NCBI GenBank assembly: GCA_029953675.1
Contig: JAMWBK010000001.1
Location: 1,649,001-1,713,000 of the forward strand
Reading direction: 5' to 3'
Length of the DNA stretch: 64,000 nt
From: Rhodosorus marinus
Taxonomy: Eukaryota > Rhodophyta > Stylonematophyceae > Stylonematales > Stylonemataceae
The translations under genes were made by a program, and so were the position numbers. Below the pieces are notes generated by a model. That model worked only from the letters and a program-made list of their open reading frames with translations. It did not search any database and had not been told where the DNA came from. Of the stretch, positions 1 through 10,500 are shown piece after piece (position 1 is the stretch's first letter; every line of letters begins with the position of its first letter).

Positions 1-2237
1 AGCCACTACATTCCGACACGTTCGGACACCCCCAGACCTGCGACCTCCGACGACGGGCCCCGAACCACCAACAAACCCTAACTCAAAGGGCTCCATATCG
101 CGCCAGCAAGAAGGTGAGGACTCCCTACACGGTTCACACTACTGTCACGGACACACTGCAACTCTATACCCCTCCTCTCGCTGCGAATACTTCGTTGCAA
201 CCCCTTCTGCTAATAAATGCCTTTGCAATCCGAAGCCTATCCCTGCAATGGACTCACTACCCCCAGCTCAAGTGCGTCCCGCTCACAATTGCGTCTTTTC
301 CAAAAAAAAAAAAATAATCGAAAAATAACGCAAATTCAATATAATCCGGCCTTTCACAAAAAAAAAAAAACAAAACGTCGTTGCCCACAAATGATTTCCA
401 AGTCTCAAAGCGGGTTGTCTCTAAATCCTTTGCTAATGAATTAGTGAAGTTTATCAGTTGTGACTCGACCGGAACTCGCACGGTGGAACGACGACAAAAA
501 AGCCTCCCAGACGATACGGGGCAAACCCCTCCCCCCTCGCGGGGGGAGGGATTCCAACCAGGACTGGTATACCCCCCCTTAGAATGGATCAAGCAAAACC
601 GTGGTACGGATATTTCTATACGCGTCAAGGGCGCTAGGAAATTAGTACAAACGACAGAGAGTGAAAAGAGCTGTAATATACTTCTTTTTATGGACATGTT
701 CCAATATGCAAAAAAGAGGATATCCAATCCGCCATGTGCTAAAAACGGTGAGGGTAGTTCCCTGGAATATCTTGCACCCTCGGCCAGGGCTGAGTCGTAA
801 CTAGAAAAATCTGTCATACAGCTTGTTCTAGGCGAGGGGGGTGGAAATTCTTGAGAAAGGTCAAGTGCGCCCTCAGAATCTTCTCACCGAGACCTGCCCA
901 CATCGGAAACAGCAAAAAAAGAAGAAATCATATTCCGGCCGCACCGAGCACAAACTCAATTGGTTAAGCCCGGGCATAAGTGAACTTCTATCCAATCAAG
1001 AATCTGTAAAATATTTGAAATAAGATAAATAATATCGTCTTCAATCTGAATGACGCTTAATGACTGAGCACGAGTTTTTTTTTCTTAACAATGCTCAAAT
1101 ACAACCGCGTGATTGAGGCATATGCCCCAACGGCCGCCTTGAAAGAATTTTGACGGGCTTGCTGCCTCCTTGCCCAAGCAATATCGGCGATTCCACCCTG
1201 GACTTAGATATTCTCATGCCTCATATCTGCCCCAACACTTGCCCCTATGTATGTGTTGGGGGAGGGCTGGTTCCAGAAGGTTAGATGGGCTGAGGGCTCT
1301 CATATATGTCGAGGTCCCCTGTCAAAGGGGCTGCTGCTACTACTCAAGAAGCACGTATATCTGCATCGATATAATGATTTTTAATGACGCTTCAATTTAT
1401 TTTCATTATACGAATGGCTTCGCGATTTTAGTTGTCTGAAAGCATATGATAATGGGACAATTTTCATGAATATTTAAAATAAATTTGACATGGGGCATAT
1501 CCGCTTTGGGAACGTGCCCCAAAATAAAAATGACCCATCATATTTTTATCCTCATCGCATTGGGGCCCGCCCCCTTCAGGATGGCATGCCTCAATCCGAC
1601 AACCCCTATTGCCCAAGCCACATCTTCCCAGGCCCACCTCAGAAATGTTTACACAGAGAGTTTCGTTGCTTTGCACGATACAAGTTGCTACAAAGAGTCC
1701 ATCTCCGCTAGCGTGAGCTCAGGATACGTGATGAGTTTGTTGAAAGACTACGTCCAATCTTTGGCAAAAAGTATACAGCTGTGCCGACAACAGTCGGTTG
1801 CAAACAGAGACGTTGCCGTTACGGCTGTATGGTTCTACCTCCGCTTCCGTCAGCGGATTCCTCCCGGTGTTCTCTTAAAACTTAGCAGCTCATTCAGCTA
1901 TTATAAGTACTCCGTTGCAGTCCAATGGCTCCGACTTGCAGTCTCGGCCGCGATCAAATCTGCATTTCTTGATTTGCGCCAAAACTTTTTGCATCTCACA
2001 AAATAGTACTATGGCAAGCACAGATGAGGGTTGGCATTCTCCGTATTCCAATTGAAACCGAAACGGGTGCGACCAATATTCGAATCCATCCGGTTGATAT
2101 GCTCCCGCATATGGGCACTAAACGTGCTGAGATATGGACAAAACAGAGTTTCTTTATCTGAAAACCCAAACTCCCACTTGACCCAAATCGAAGTACGAGC
2201 AAGCCAGAATCGCGACCAAATTGATTTGATGCCAACC
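1..2237. other. Gene-poor region upstream of the symporter 3' end
   Basis: No gene is supported here. Several overlapping open frames exist on both strands. The longest, at 257-817 (-), 381-800 (+) and 1485-2006 (+), show no recognisable domain, and the last has no ATG start. Homopurine/homopyrimidine runs and A-tracts occur at 300-370. A perfect GC hairpin lies at 527-550. Confidence 0.6.
527..550. repeat. Perfect GC-rich hairpin (10-bp stem, 4-nt loop)
   Basis: Positions 527-536 (CCCTCCCCCC) pair perfectly with 541-550 (GGGGGGAGGG) around the loop TCGC at 537-540. This is read directly from the sequence. No gene flanks it closely and its role is unknown. Confidence 0.85.
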
Positions 2238-4157
2238 TCAGCGGAAATGCCAAAAAGCAGAGAATGAGAGACCCATCTGCAGACTGGCAAACGTGTTAAT
2301 TATTGTTTTTTGGGCGTCGTTTCCAAAGCACTTTGCTCTGGCATTATCTCGATCAACGAGCTGCAGGTGATGCACACGCTCGTCAGAGCCCATAGTCACT
2401 GCATCGTCCCAACTGTCTGCATCGGATGACTCTTCGACCAGCTTTGGGACAACCACGTATGACATCAAGTCCGCAGCTTTAGCGGCATGTGCAAACACCG
2501 CGTCGATCTTTGCCTGAGAAGGAGCCGCAGTGAAAAGGCTGCAAATTGTCAACAAGAACACAGAGAAACACGTGGAGAAGAAAGCGAAGTAGAGGAAGTT
2601 TGAATAGACACTAATGGAGAGAACTGCGTTCTTCGGAGGGTTTTCCATTATCTTAAAAACGCTCTCCACAACGAAGCGAATAAGGCCTATTAGACCTCCG
2701 GAAAACAGTGTTATAGTGGCCGCCCTTGGAGTCGCTCCCTTCCACAGGATTCCAGCAAGATACACTACTGCGATAGGCGGGGCCACGTACGAGATAATGC
2801 TCTGGATGTAGAGGTACAGACCGTCCCCAGTTTTCGAAATGACTGGGATCCAAAGGATCCCGATGATGGTCAGAAGTACAATAGAGACTCGACCAACAAT
2901 TACCAAGGAACGGTCAGTAGAACGTGGGCGCAGCCGCTTGTAGAATTCATAGGATATGATCGCAGACGTCGAGTTGTAAGTTGACGCAAGAGATGACATG
3001 AGTGCAGCGAGCATCGCCGCTACCATAAGCCCTAAAAGGCCATGCGGCAGTATGTTTGACACGATCGTCGGAAACGCAAGGTTGGAATTCTCCCGCACCT
3101 CAGGATACAAGACACGAGCGCATAGTCCAGGTAACACCATTATCGGCGGAATGAGGAGCTTCGCATAAGCGGTTAACACGCATCCACCCTTCGCATGAGC
3201 AACAGACTTCGCCGCCAATACCCGCTGTGTGATAACTTGGTCAGTGCACCAGTAGAAGACCTCCATAGCAGGGAGGCCCAAGACTATCCCTGGCCAAGGG
3301 AACTCAACCCAATCGGGCCCGTTTGCAGGTTGAAAGAGGTGCAGCATCCACTTTCGATCCGGAGATTCAGAAACTATTGCCTCGGACATGCTGCTCCAAC
3401 CGCCAGCTGCTTGAATCGACAAGACCGCTAATGGCAGCCCTCCCAGGAGCAGAACAAATGCCTGCACAATTTCCGTCATAATAACAGCTTCCAACCCGCC
3501 GATAACGGTGTAAATACAAGTACCGATCACAAGTGATAACAGCGATACCCAGGGTGACCACCCGAGCAGGCTTTGAAGTACGAGCGATCCGGAGTATAAA
3601 GTTACGCAGATCTTCACAACCACGCCAGTGAAAACGGTAACAATGGCGATGTAGACCCTCGCCGCAGTTGAGAAGCGTATACTGAGAAATTCTGGAACAG
3701 TTGTAATCCTCGTTGACAGATAAAACGGAACGAAGAGGTATCCAAGAACTAGAGTTATGAAAACAGAAGCCAGCCACTCGAAACTGGCTACTGCCAGTCC
3801 ACTGTTGGCCCCAGAACCCGCAAGGGCCACGAAATGTTCAGATCCAATGTTCGACATGAAAAGCGAGCATCCTACTCCGACCCACGTTGCATTCCTCCCC
3901 GCGAGGAAAAAGTCCTCTGAGTCTTTTACGCGCAGTCCGTCCCCATCATCTGAGGCCTGAGATGCTCGGACCTTCTTTCTCCAAGACAGGAACCCAAGGA
4001 GAAGTGCTAGCAAAACAAAATATCCAACAACGATGACGACGTCGGCTGAGTTCAGTACAGCGCCTGTCATACCAGATCGAGACTTGGTACGATCTGATCG
4101 TTGGAACAATCCCAACGGCTCGAATTGGGTCACACCATTATGTAGGAATGAGAGCAA
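2238..4157 (-). CDS. SLC5/SGLT-family sodium:solute symporter
   Basis: Predicted multi-pass plasma-membrane or vacuolar carrier that would couple sodium (or proton) entry to uptake of a sugar, polyol or other small solute. The single open frame encodes 639 aa, the usual size for SLC5. The family signature FFLAGRNATWVGVGCSLF is followed by SNIGSEHF in the first third, then an FEWLASV segment as in SGLT. IGGLEAVIMTEIVQAFVLLLG matches the conserved TGGLAAVIYTDTLQ stretch of SGLTs. About 14 hydrophobic helices are visible, with a charged cytosolic tail of about 100 aa. The first ATG is at 4157. An internal ATG at 4070 (residue 30) directly precedes the first conserved region and may be the true start. 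A TATA-like element lies about 85 nt upstream of 4157. The transported substrate cannot be told from sequence alone. Confidence 0.88.
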   Translation of the reverse strand: MLSFLHNGVTQFEPLGLFQRSDRTKSRSGMTGAVLNSADVVIVVGYFVLLALLLGFLSWRKKVRASQASDDGDGLRVKDSEDFFLAGRNATWVGVGCSLFMSNIGSEHFVALAGSGANSGLAVASFEWLASVFITLVLGYLFVPFYLSTRITTVPEFLSIRFSTAARVYIAIVTVFTGVVVKICVTLYSGSLVLQSLLGWSPWVSLLSLVIGTCIYTVIGGLEAVIMTEIVQAFVLLLGGLPLAVLSIQAAGGWSSMSEAIVSESPDRKWMLHLFQPANGPDWVEFPWPGIVLGLPAMEVFYWCTDQVITQRVLAAKSVAHAKGGCVLTAYAKLLIPPIMVLPGLCARVLYPEVRENSNLAFPTIVSNILPHGLLGLMVAAMLAALMSSLASTYNSTSAIISYEFYKRLRPRSTDRSLVIVGRVSIVLLTIIGILWIPVISKTGDGLYLYIQSIISYVAPPIAVVYLAGILWKGATPRAATITLFSGGLIGLIRFVVESVFKIMENPPKNAVLSISVYSNFLYFAFFSTCFSVFLLTICSLFTAAPSQAKIDAVFAHAAKAADLMSYVVVPKLVEESSDADSWDDAVTMGSDERVHHLQLVDRDNARAKCFGNDAQKTIINTFASLQMGLSFSAFWHFR

Positions 4158-5583
4158 AGCCTTCCCGCGTCTGGACTATGGGCTCCTCCCTAACGCGTGC
4201 AAAACTGGGTCGATGAACTCCCGGCTCCCGAGTACTACCGCTTATAAAGCAAATGCTCCCTTGTCCACGTAGCTTTCTCTATGAAGACTCCAGAAAGCTC
4301 TCTCCGACGAGCGATGCATTCAACACAAAAGGACCGCGTCGACCCGCAGCAAACAATACTAGCACATCAGGCAAACCCACGTAGACTTTTAGTGGGTCTT
4401 CACAAGGCACCTCAAAATGTCTTCCCCCAAGTGGGAGGGTGTCGTAAATAGCATACACCCCACTACATTCCGAATTGTTGCTTCCGTAGGTGAGGATTCA
4501 TTCGCAAGGTTCCAGAAAGAGGAAAAACTTGATCTCGCATTGCCGGACAGTTTTGTTCAGCAGCCATAGACGCCGTTTCGGGGTTCAATCGCAGGCTCTT
4601 AGGATGCACAGATTGAGCGTCTAGCAAAACTACTTCGCAAGACTTGCAGTTCCTTATAAGAAACTCTGGCAGTTTTCGGATCACCTTTGAATAGGCCACA
4701 CATAGGCGATGCTCATCGCCTAGTCATTCCCTTAATCCAAACGCGCCTCTGCAACATTTGATCCCTGAGTGGGGTCGTAATTCACTGTTTGAAGGGCCGA
4801 AGTTTTGATAGTCGATGCCCCTACAAAAGCAAGGACGCGAGCTTGACTCGGGCTCTTCGCCTTGAGTCAGAAACCCCAGAACGGGTATTCTCCGTTTTAT
4901 CGCCAGCACCTTGTAGCCGGCCGGACCCGAAGTTTCTTCGATAAGGTCAAACCCTTTCCAGTTCTAACCTGAAAAACTTCAGCGCATGATGGGACCAACG
5001 TCTCTCTCGTGTGGAAGATCAAGAGACAGCGTCATTCGCTGTCTTCCCTGAGGCAATAGCTCGGTTTGTGGCCTTTGGAACAAACTGTGGCTACCCAACT
5101 TTCCGGCGCTGCAAATGCTAAGCTTCTAAGAGGCCTGTCTGGCTGTCCAAGGCATTGAGGTGAGATTGAACTCTTGTCCGTCCTCCTCTGAACATTCTTC
5201 TGGATTGTGGCGTGGGAACGGTATCTTGCATTCAATAAGACGAGTTCAATGTCAGGCTACTCTTTCGCATCGTCCCCTATATCCCAGCTGAATAGTGCCT
5301 TTGACGAAGCGATCATTGTTGCACCCTCACACACGCTGATTTTCAGGGCTATGACTTTGAATGCGGTTGCGCATAGAGACTGGGTGTCTGTGGCAAGAGT
5401 CGGGTAAGAGTACTATGAAAGCAAGCCAGTGGTTGGAGGGGCCACGAAGAAGTGAGGAGTCCTACGAATCCGATGACGAGCTTGCATGCGTTGGGAGCAG
5501 ATTCTGGTTTCGTAGGCTTTGGGTTTCAGGTACATGATATGAAATAGGAATTCGGCCGAGGGCTTGTTAATTCCTTTCGCCTA
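4158..5583. other. Divergent intergenic region between symporter and VPS36
   Basis: About 1.4 kb separates the 5' ends of two divergent genes. Only short shadow frames without domain similarity are present. It presumably holds both promoters and 5' UTRs, but apart from the TATA-like site near 4245 no element is recognisable. Confidence 0.5.
4241..4250 (-). promoter_or_regulatory. Possible TATA box of the symporter gene
   Basis: The minus strand reads GCTTTATAAG about 85-90 nt upstream of the ATG at 4157. The spacing and sequence suit a TATA element. This is inference only. Confidence 0.35.
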
Positions 5584-7238
5584 ATGGAGTGTTTCCATGC
5601 GGCAGCCGCCGCTGGAAAGCATCCAACGATGATGGTTGGTGAGAAGCCTAGGGCAGAGGTGAATGGGGTGACGATCTCCGAGGATGCGAGACAGTTAAAG
5701 AATGGAGGCTTGGTTGTGACGACGCATCGGCTTATTTTCTGGTCGAAAAAACTCTGCGTGGCCGCGAAAATATCGGATGTGCGAGCGGAGCCTGAGAAGT
5801 CCAAGGGCCTCTTAGGTCTGCGAATCACCCTCACGCTCGGGGTTGCCAAACGAAGGGTGAAAGTTGACTTTTCGAGTAAGAAGGACCGCGATGTTGCGAT
5901 AGCGGCGATCTCAGACGCCCTCCGAGAGGAATCCTGGAAGTCAAAGAAGGCGGCTCCCGTTGCGAATCCGAAGCCAAAGGAAGAAAAACAAACTGCTAAT
6001 CCGCAACCAGCGTCATCTAATACTCAAGCCGTGTATCAGCAGACCGCCGTTCAGTCGCAGAGTTACCAAGCATACCAACAACAGCAGCAGGCTCCTCCCA
6101 ACCAGTGGGGATATCCAGGACACTACCAGCAACCATATGGACAGCCGGCACAGTACAATAACCAGTTTCAACCATACGGATACTATCCGCCGCCGAACCA
6201 GGCCTATCCACCCTCGCAAGCCTATCCAACATCCCAAATGCCGAACCAGTACGTAAGTGGTCCTCCGTACTACGCTCAGCAGCAGCAATACCCGCTTGGG
6301 AGTGGACCAGGCAACCCTTCGCCAGGAAATTATGGCGGGGCTCAAGGCTATGCAGGACCAGAAGCGCAGAATCAGACGGCAGGTGAAGGGGGATTCAATC
6401 CCGTTCAGATGGGGGTGGGGGGGTTGATTGCGAGGGAAAAGCAGAAAGAGTACGATAGAGGCAAAGCCCTGAACGCTGCCTTTACTGACCTGGACGGGTT
6501 GATGAATAATGCGAAGGAGTTGGTGATTATTGCTCAAAAATTCAAAACCCTGCGGGCACAAGAATCGGACATAGCGCCGGAGGACGAGGAGTTTCAGGCG
6601 ATGATGGCAGAGATAGGGATTGACGATCCTGTCAGTAAGACATCTATAGGCAACGATCGTCAGAAGTATTACGATGAACTATCCAAACAGTTGGGCACCT
6701 TCCTCGTAGAACCATTGGACCGAATGGGAGGTGTGCTGACCTTGACAGATGTGTACTGCGTCTACAATAGGGCTCGAAATAGCACTGAATTGGTGGCGCC
6801 CGAAGATGTCTTTAAAGCCTGCGAAAGATTTGAGATGCTTGGAGTTGAACTCAAGCTTACGAAGCTCGACTCTAACGTCCTCATCGTTGAATCAAGGGAC
6901 TTCAGGGGGGAAAAGGGGGCACAGAGGGTTTTAGAAGCCACAGAAGAACGGTAAGTGTGGCGCCCAAATCGTGGTTTTTGGCTCTGGTTCTGTGTCCCAT
7001 GTTTACCAAGCCATCTGTTGACAAAAAAAATTGTGTGATTCCGTGAATGTGCAGAGGGAGCTTGAGCCCAATGGACCTCGCCAATGAAAGCAACATTCCC
7101 CTTGGACTGGCGCTGGAGCAACTTCAAAACGCAGAAAGGCTTGAGAAGCTATGCCGCGATGAAGGAGGGTTAAATGACCAGGGTGTCCTCAGGTTCTATC
7201 CCAATCTCTTCCACACCCAGTACGCCAAGAAGAACTGA
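5584..7238 (+). CDS. VPS36: ESCRT-II complex subunit VPS36 (2 exons)
   Basis: VPS36 is the ESCRT-II subunit that binds ubiquitin and phosphoinositides on endosomes and helps sort cargo into multivesicular bodies. Exons are 5584-6950 and 7055-7238. The intron 6951-7054 (104 nt, GTAAGT...GCAG) splits an Arg codon, and the joined frame is 516 aa. The N-terminal 125 residues match the GLUE domain (GGLVVTTHRLIFW, like the LLLSTHRLIW of animal Vps36). Residues about 130-270 are a Gln/Pro/Tyr/Asn-rich linker. From about 275 on come the helical and winged-helix parts of the ESCRT-II core (VGGLIAREKQ; PLDRMGGVLTLTDVYCVYNR; CRDEGG...LRFYPNLF at the end). Without the second exon the protein would lack the conserved FYPN terminus, which supports the splice. 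The ATG at 5584 gives a full GLUE domain. Human VPS36 is shorter (386 aa), the difference being mainly the linker. Confidence 0.93.
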
Positions 7239-7570
7239 AGTTTGAAAACCCAATCCTGAGCTCTGCACTAGAACCCGAGCGACCTTCCAAGGCATGAGAA
7301 CTTCTGGAGTAGGCGAAAGTTAAATGTGCAGGGTCTGTAATCCGAGAATACCGAACACCATCTAGAACTAGTTTTCACCGTGTAAATACGTAATATTAAA
7401 CAGAGAGAAGCCAGAGTGCACCAGTAGCTCAAGGCCTGGGGCTAAGGCGCGTTCGTAAAGGAGAGACCTTGCTCCATCTATTAATTGCCAACCTACAGTG
7501 TTTTTCGACGAGCAAATCGGCGACAAAATCTAATCAACACCCATTGGGAGGGTATCCAACTTTCGACAGC
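7239..7570. other. Convergent 3' regions of VPS36 and Sin3
   Basis: A 332-bp gap lies between two convergent stop codons. It should contain both 3' UTRs and polyadenylation sites. I see no conserved signal beyond scattered A/T-rich hexamers around 7383-7400. Confidence 0.5.
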
Positions 7571-10500
7571 TCATGAAGTAGACAACACCTTCGCACCAGC
7601 GATCTCAAGTTGGGATTTTGATTTTTCTCGCCGCAGGTGCTCGTCGTTGAACCATGTTTTCCAACGTTGAGCGCTGGCTGATTCATCTGGCTTGCGCTTC
7701 TTCGCCGGCCTCCACTGGATTGCTGCGTCCTCCTTTCCCCCAGTGAACATCAGTCGACCACCATTAACAATTCTCATTTCAAGCCTATTTAACATCTCGC
7801 AGCTCAGCGTCATCTCCTCCCGTTTCCGCTTGGAAATCTTCGACTCGCAGCTCTTCAACCACCGAGAACTCAAGCTCTCGTCTCCCTCGCTCTCGTTGTC
7901 AGTACTCTGTGCACTAGCTTCCAAGGTCCTACCGAAACCGGCATTATCAACACCAAGAAGATGCATACGTACGAGGGAACGGTTTCCCGCGGTTCCGAGT
8001 CGGTACATGGACACCTTCCTCTCCTCCGCAAACCGATTACTCGCAGCACGATGATAGATTTCCTCTGAACTTTCACTGCGGACTCCTTGAATTGCATCGT
8101 GCTCGAAGAACAACCTTGCTAAGTAGTTGGAAATCGAGTTGCTGTTGTGTCCAAAAATGTGAATGACCTGTCAAGAGCAACGAGACAATCCCGTTTTCAG
8201 TCATCGGCACGTCCATATCAAGAAACGGGTGATGCCAATTCCTCTATTGGATCTCTCCCATCTCACCTGCTTTCCAAGCTTTCTAACGTGCTTGTCCATC
8301 GTGAACAAGAGATAGGAAGATGTTCCAAGGATGCCACGACATCTATCATCATAGCGGACAGCATCTATACTATTGTTCAGAAGGCCTGTCAGCGACAGTA
8401 CGTATTCCCTGAAGAGATATTTGGGATCGGTTGACGTCAACCGAAATGCGCCGTTCCCATATTCTGCAGTCTGCCCTAAGGAGGACGGTCTACTCATGAA
8501 TTCAATAAGGGAGGATTAGACAAAGAAATAAATGACCTTCAGCTTGCTGCCACCCAGGAATGTTTCTCGTAACCATCTTCCCAAGCAAAAGACTTACAAT
8601 TTTTTCATTCCGTGTCCGCCAGATCCGTTCTCTGCTAGTTCATTTCGCTTTCTGCGTCTTTTCTCTTCTTCACTTTTCTCTACAGCCATTCTCCACGCGG
8701 CGCTCAGCCTTTCATGCACGATGTGTCCAAATCTGAATAATATATAGAGCATTTCATCGCAGTACATCACCATATCCTCGCGCAACCGCTTCTGACTATT
8801 CGAGTCCGCATCACCAGTAGCGAGTTGCGCCACAGGGATATCCTCCCCGAACCGGGGTTTCAATGTCGCCATTACATCGTCAAGATCAACATCTGAGAAT
8901 CCACGACCCTTCAGCCCAAACACGGAGCCAACCAGATGCCGGTACGCAGCAGTCATTCTGGCAGCCTCCGTTGAGTTCGAGCACTCGGTCGCCAGAAGGA
9001 GCTCAACAATATCCGCGATTTCCGAGTGCATTTCTGGTTGTGTATACGGCAACTCGATGCAGTTCGGCATAATCTTCGATACACGTGCCGCGGCTGAACC
9101 GTACAGCGAAAACCCGTCCAAGCCCGAGCCTTGCGAATGAATGGTATTGCTCGGGTTCGTATGACTGGAGCTAGCGTTGCTATGACCATCATTTGATCCC
9201 CGGGACCCGCCGTTCGCCTTGGCAGGATTCGCTGAAATCTCCTGGATCATGCTTTTCGCGCTCAGCTCCTTCTTATCAGCCTGCTTAAAGTAAAATGAAC
9301 GATGATCCAGAGACTTGTAGTAGTTCTTTTCGCACACTTCCCTCCAAATCTTGTTCATTTCAATTCTTGCTTTCCGCCACTGCTCGTCTTTTTGTTTTAA
9401 CCGCGCAAGAACAACCGGAATGGCCACAGATGGATTCAACTTAACCTGCTCAATAATATCGGATCCGTGGTCTCCGTAGATCCTTTCGATCGCTCGCACA
9501 TGCACGGGGCTAAGGGCCTCATCGGCTAAGGCGTGTCTCTTCATTTCGTCCGATGAAAGCTTTCCGATCGTTGCTGCAATAGGCTCCAGCTTGGCAATTA
9601 TAGCCGCGTTGGTTTCGATAACCATGTCGAGCTCATATCGATCGTCCTCACACCGGAAAAGATTGTCCTCGAATTGGTTCTTTCGAAAATGCTTGAATGA
9701 GTAGTCCTCACTGCCCATGGGCACACTAACCCAATAATCGTTGAGAGTTCTCTTCTCAATCTCAGATCTTCCCCTGCACACGGGAACCACGAAGTCCGGG
9801 GGAAGTCGCTTATACGACTCAGTACAGGTGATAGTACTCTCTGCGGCAATTTCCGACATAGGCCGGGACTTGTATTGCTGGTGCTTAGCCGACATCGTCT
9901 TCGATGCCACCGGTGAGCTCTCGAAAGCTGTATCGTCCCTCTGATCACTTTCCTCGTCCCCGAAGCGTGAAGTTGAACTCGTAGAGTACGACAGAGCATC
10001 CTGAACTCGGGATTCGTTCAAACCGCGGACAGCATCAGCTCCGTACGCTGAGCTGCTAGCCACGGCTCCGCTGTTGGTCATCAAATCAAGGCTGGACGGA
10101 GGTTGATCAGAGCCTGGCATTCCTGCGGAGGCATCTAAAAAGGCCCTGAACGCTTCCCGCAGACTTGGTCTTCCCTGGAACAGTTCTTCAGCCAGCATCA
10201 TTAGCTCTTGTCTAGTAATTATTTCCCTGGAGAACAAGGAGAGGCACTTAATAAACTCCTGGTACAAGTGCGTTCCAGACTGCCCCACTCGCTCCCTAAT
10301 GTCATCGAACAGCTTGACTTCATCACTTTCTCTTTGTGACATCGGCCCCTGAATGAAATCAACTGGTTTGTTCCCTGAGGCATCGAGCGCTCCGTGGCCA
10401 GACAACAATCCAGTTCCGCTAGACTGCCGCCGCGGAGAATTTTCACCTCGTTGCGAGGGGCGCAACATTGGAGGCGGCCCTGGCGGCTGCATTTTCATGG

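Noticed and set aside
257-817. 186-aa minus-strand frame overlapping a 139-aa plus-strand frame (381-800)
   Set aside because: Both cross A-tracts and the GC hairpin, show no domain or plausible composition, and exclude each other.
1485-2006. 173-aa plus-strand frame with fairly protein-like C-terminal half
   Set aside because: It starts at TTG with no early ATG, and no recognisable motif or supporting splice partner was found.
7421-7480. tRNA-like string (AGTAGCTCAAGGCCTGGGGC)
   Set aside because: The T-arm and acceptor stem cannot be completed, so a tRNA is not supported. No other tRNA or rRNA was found in the window.
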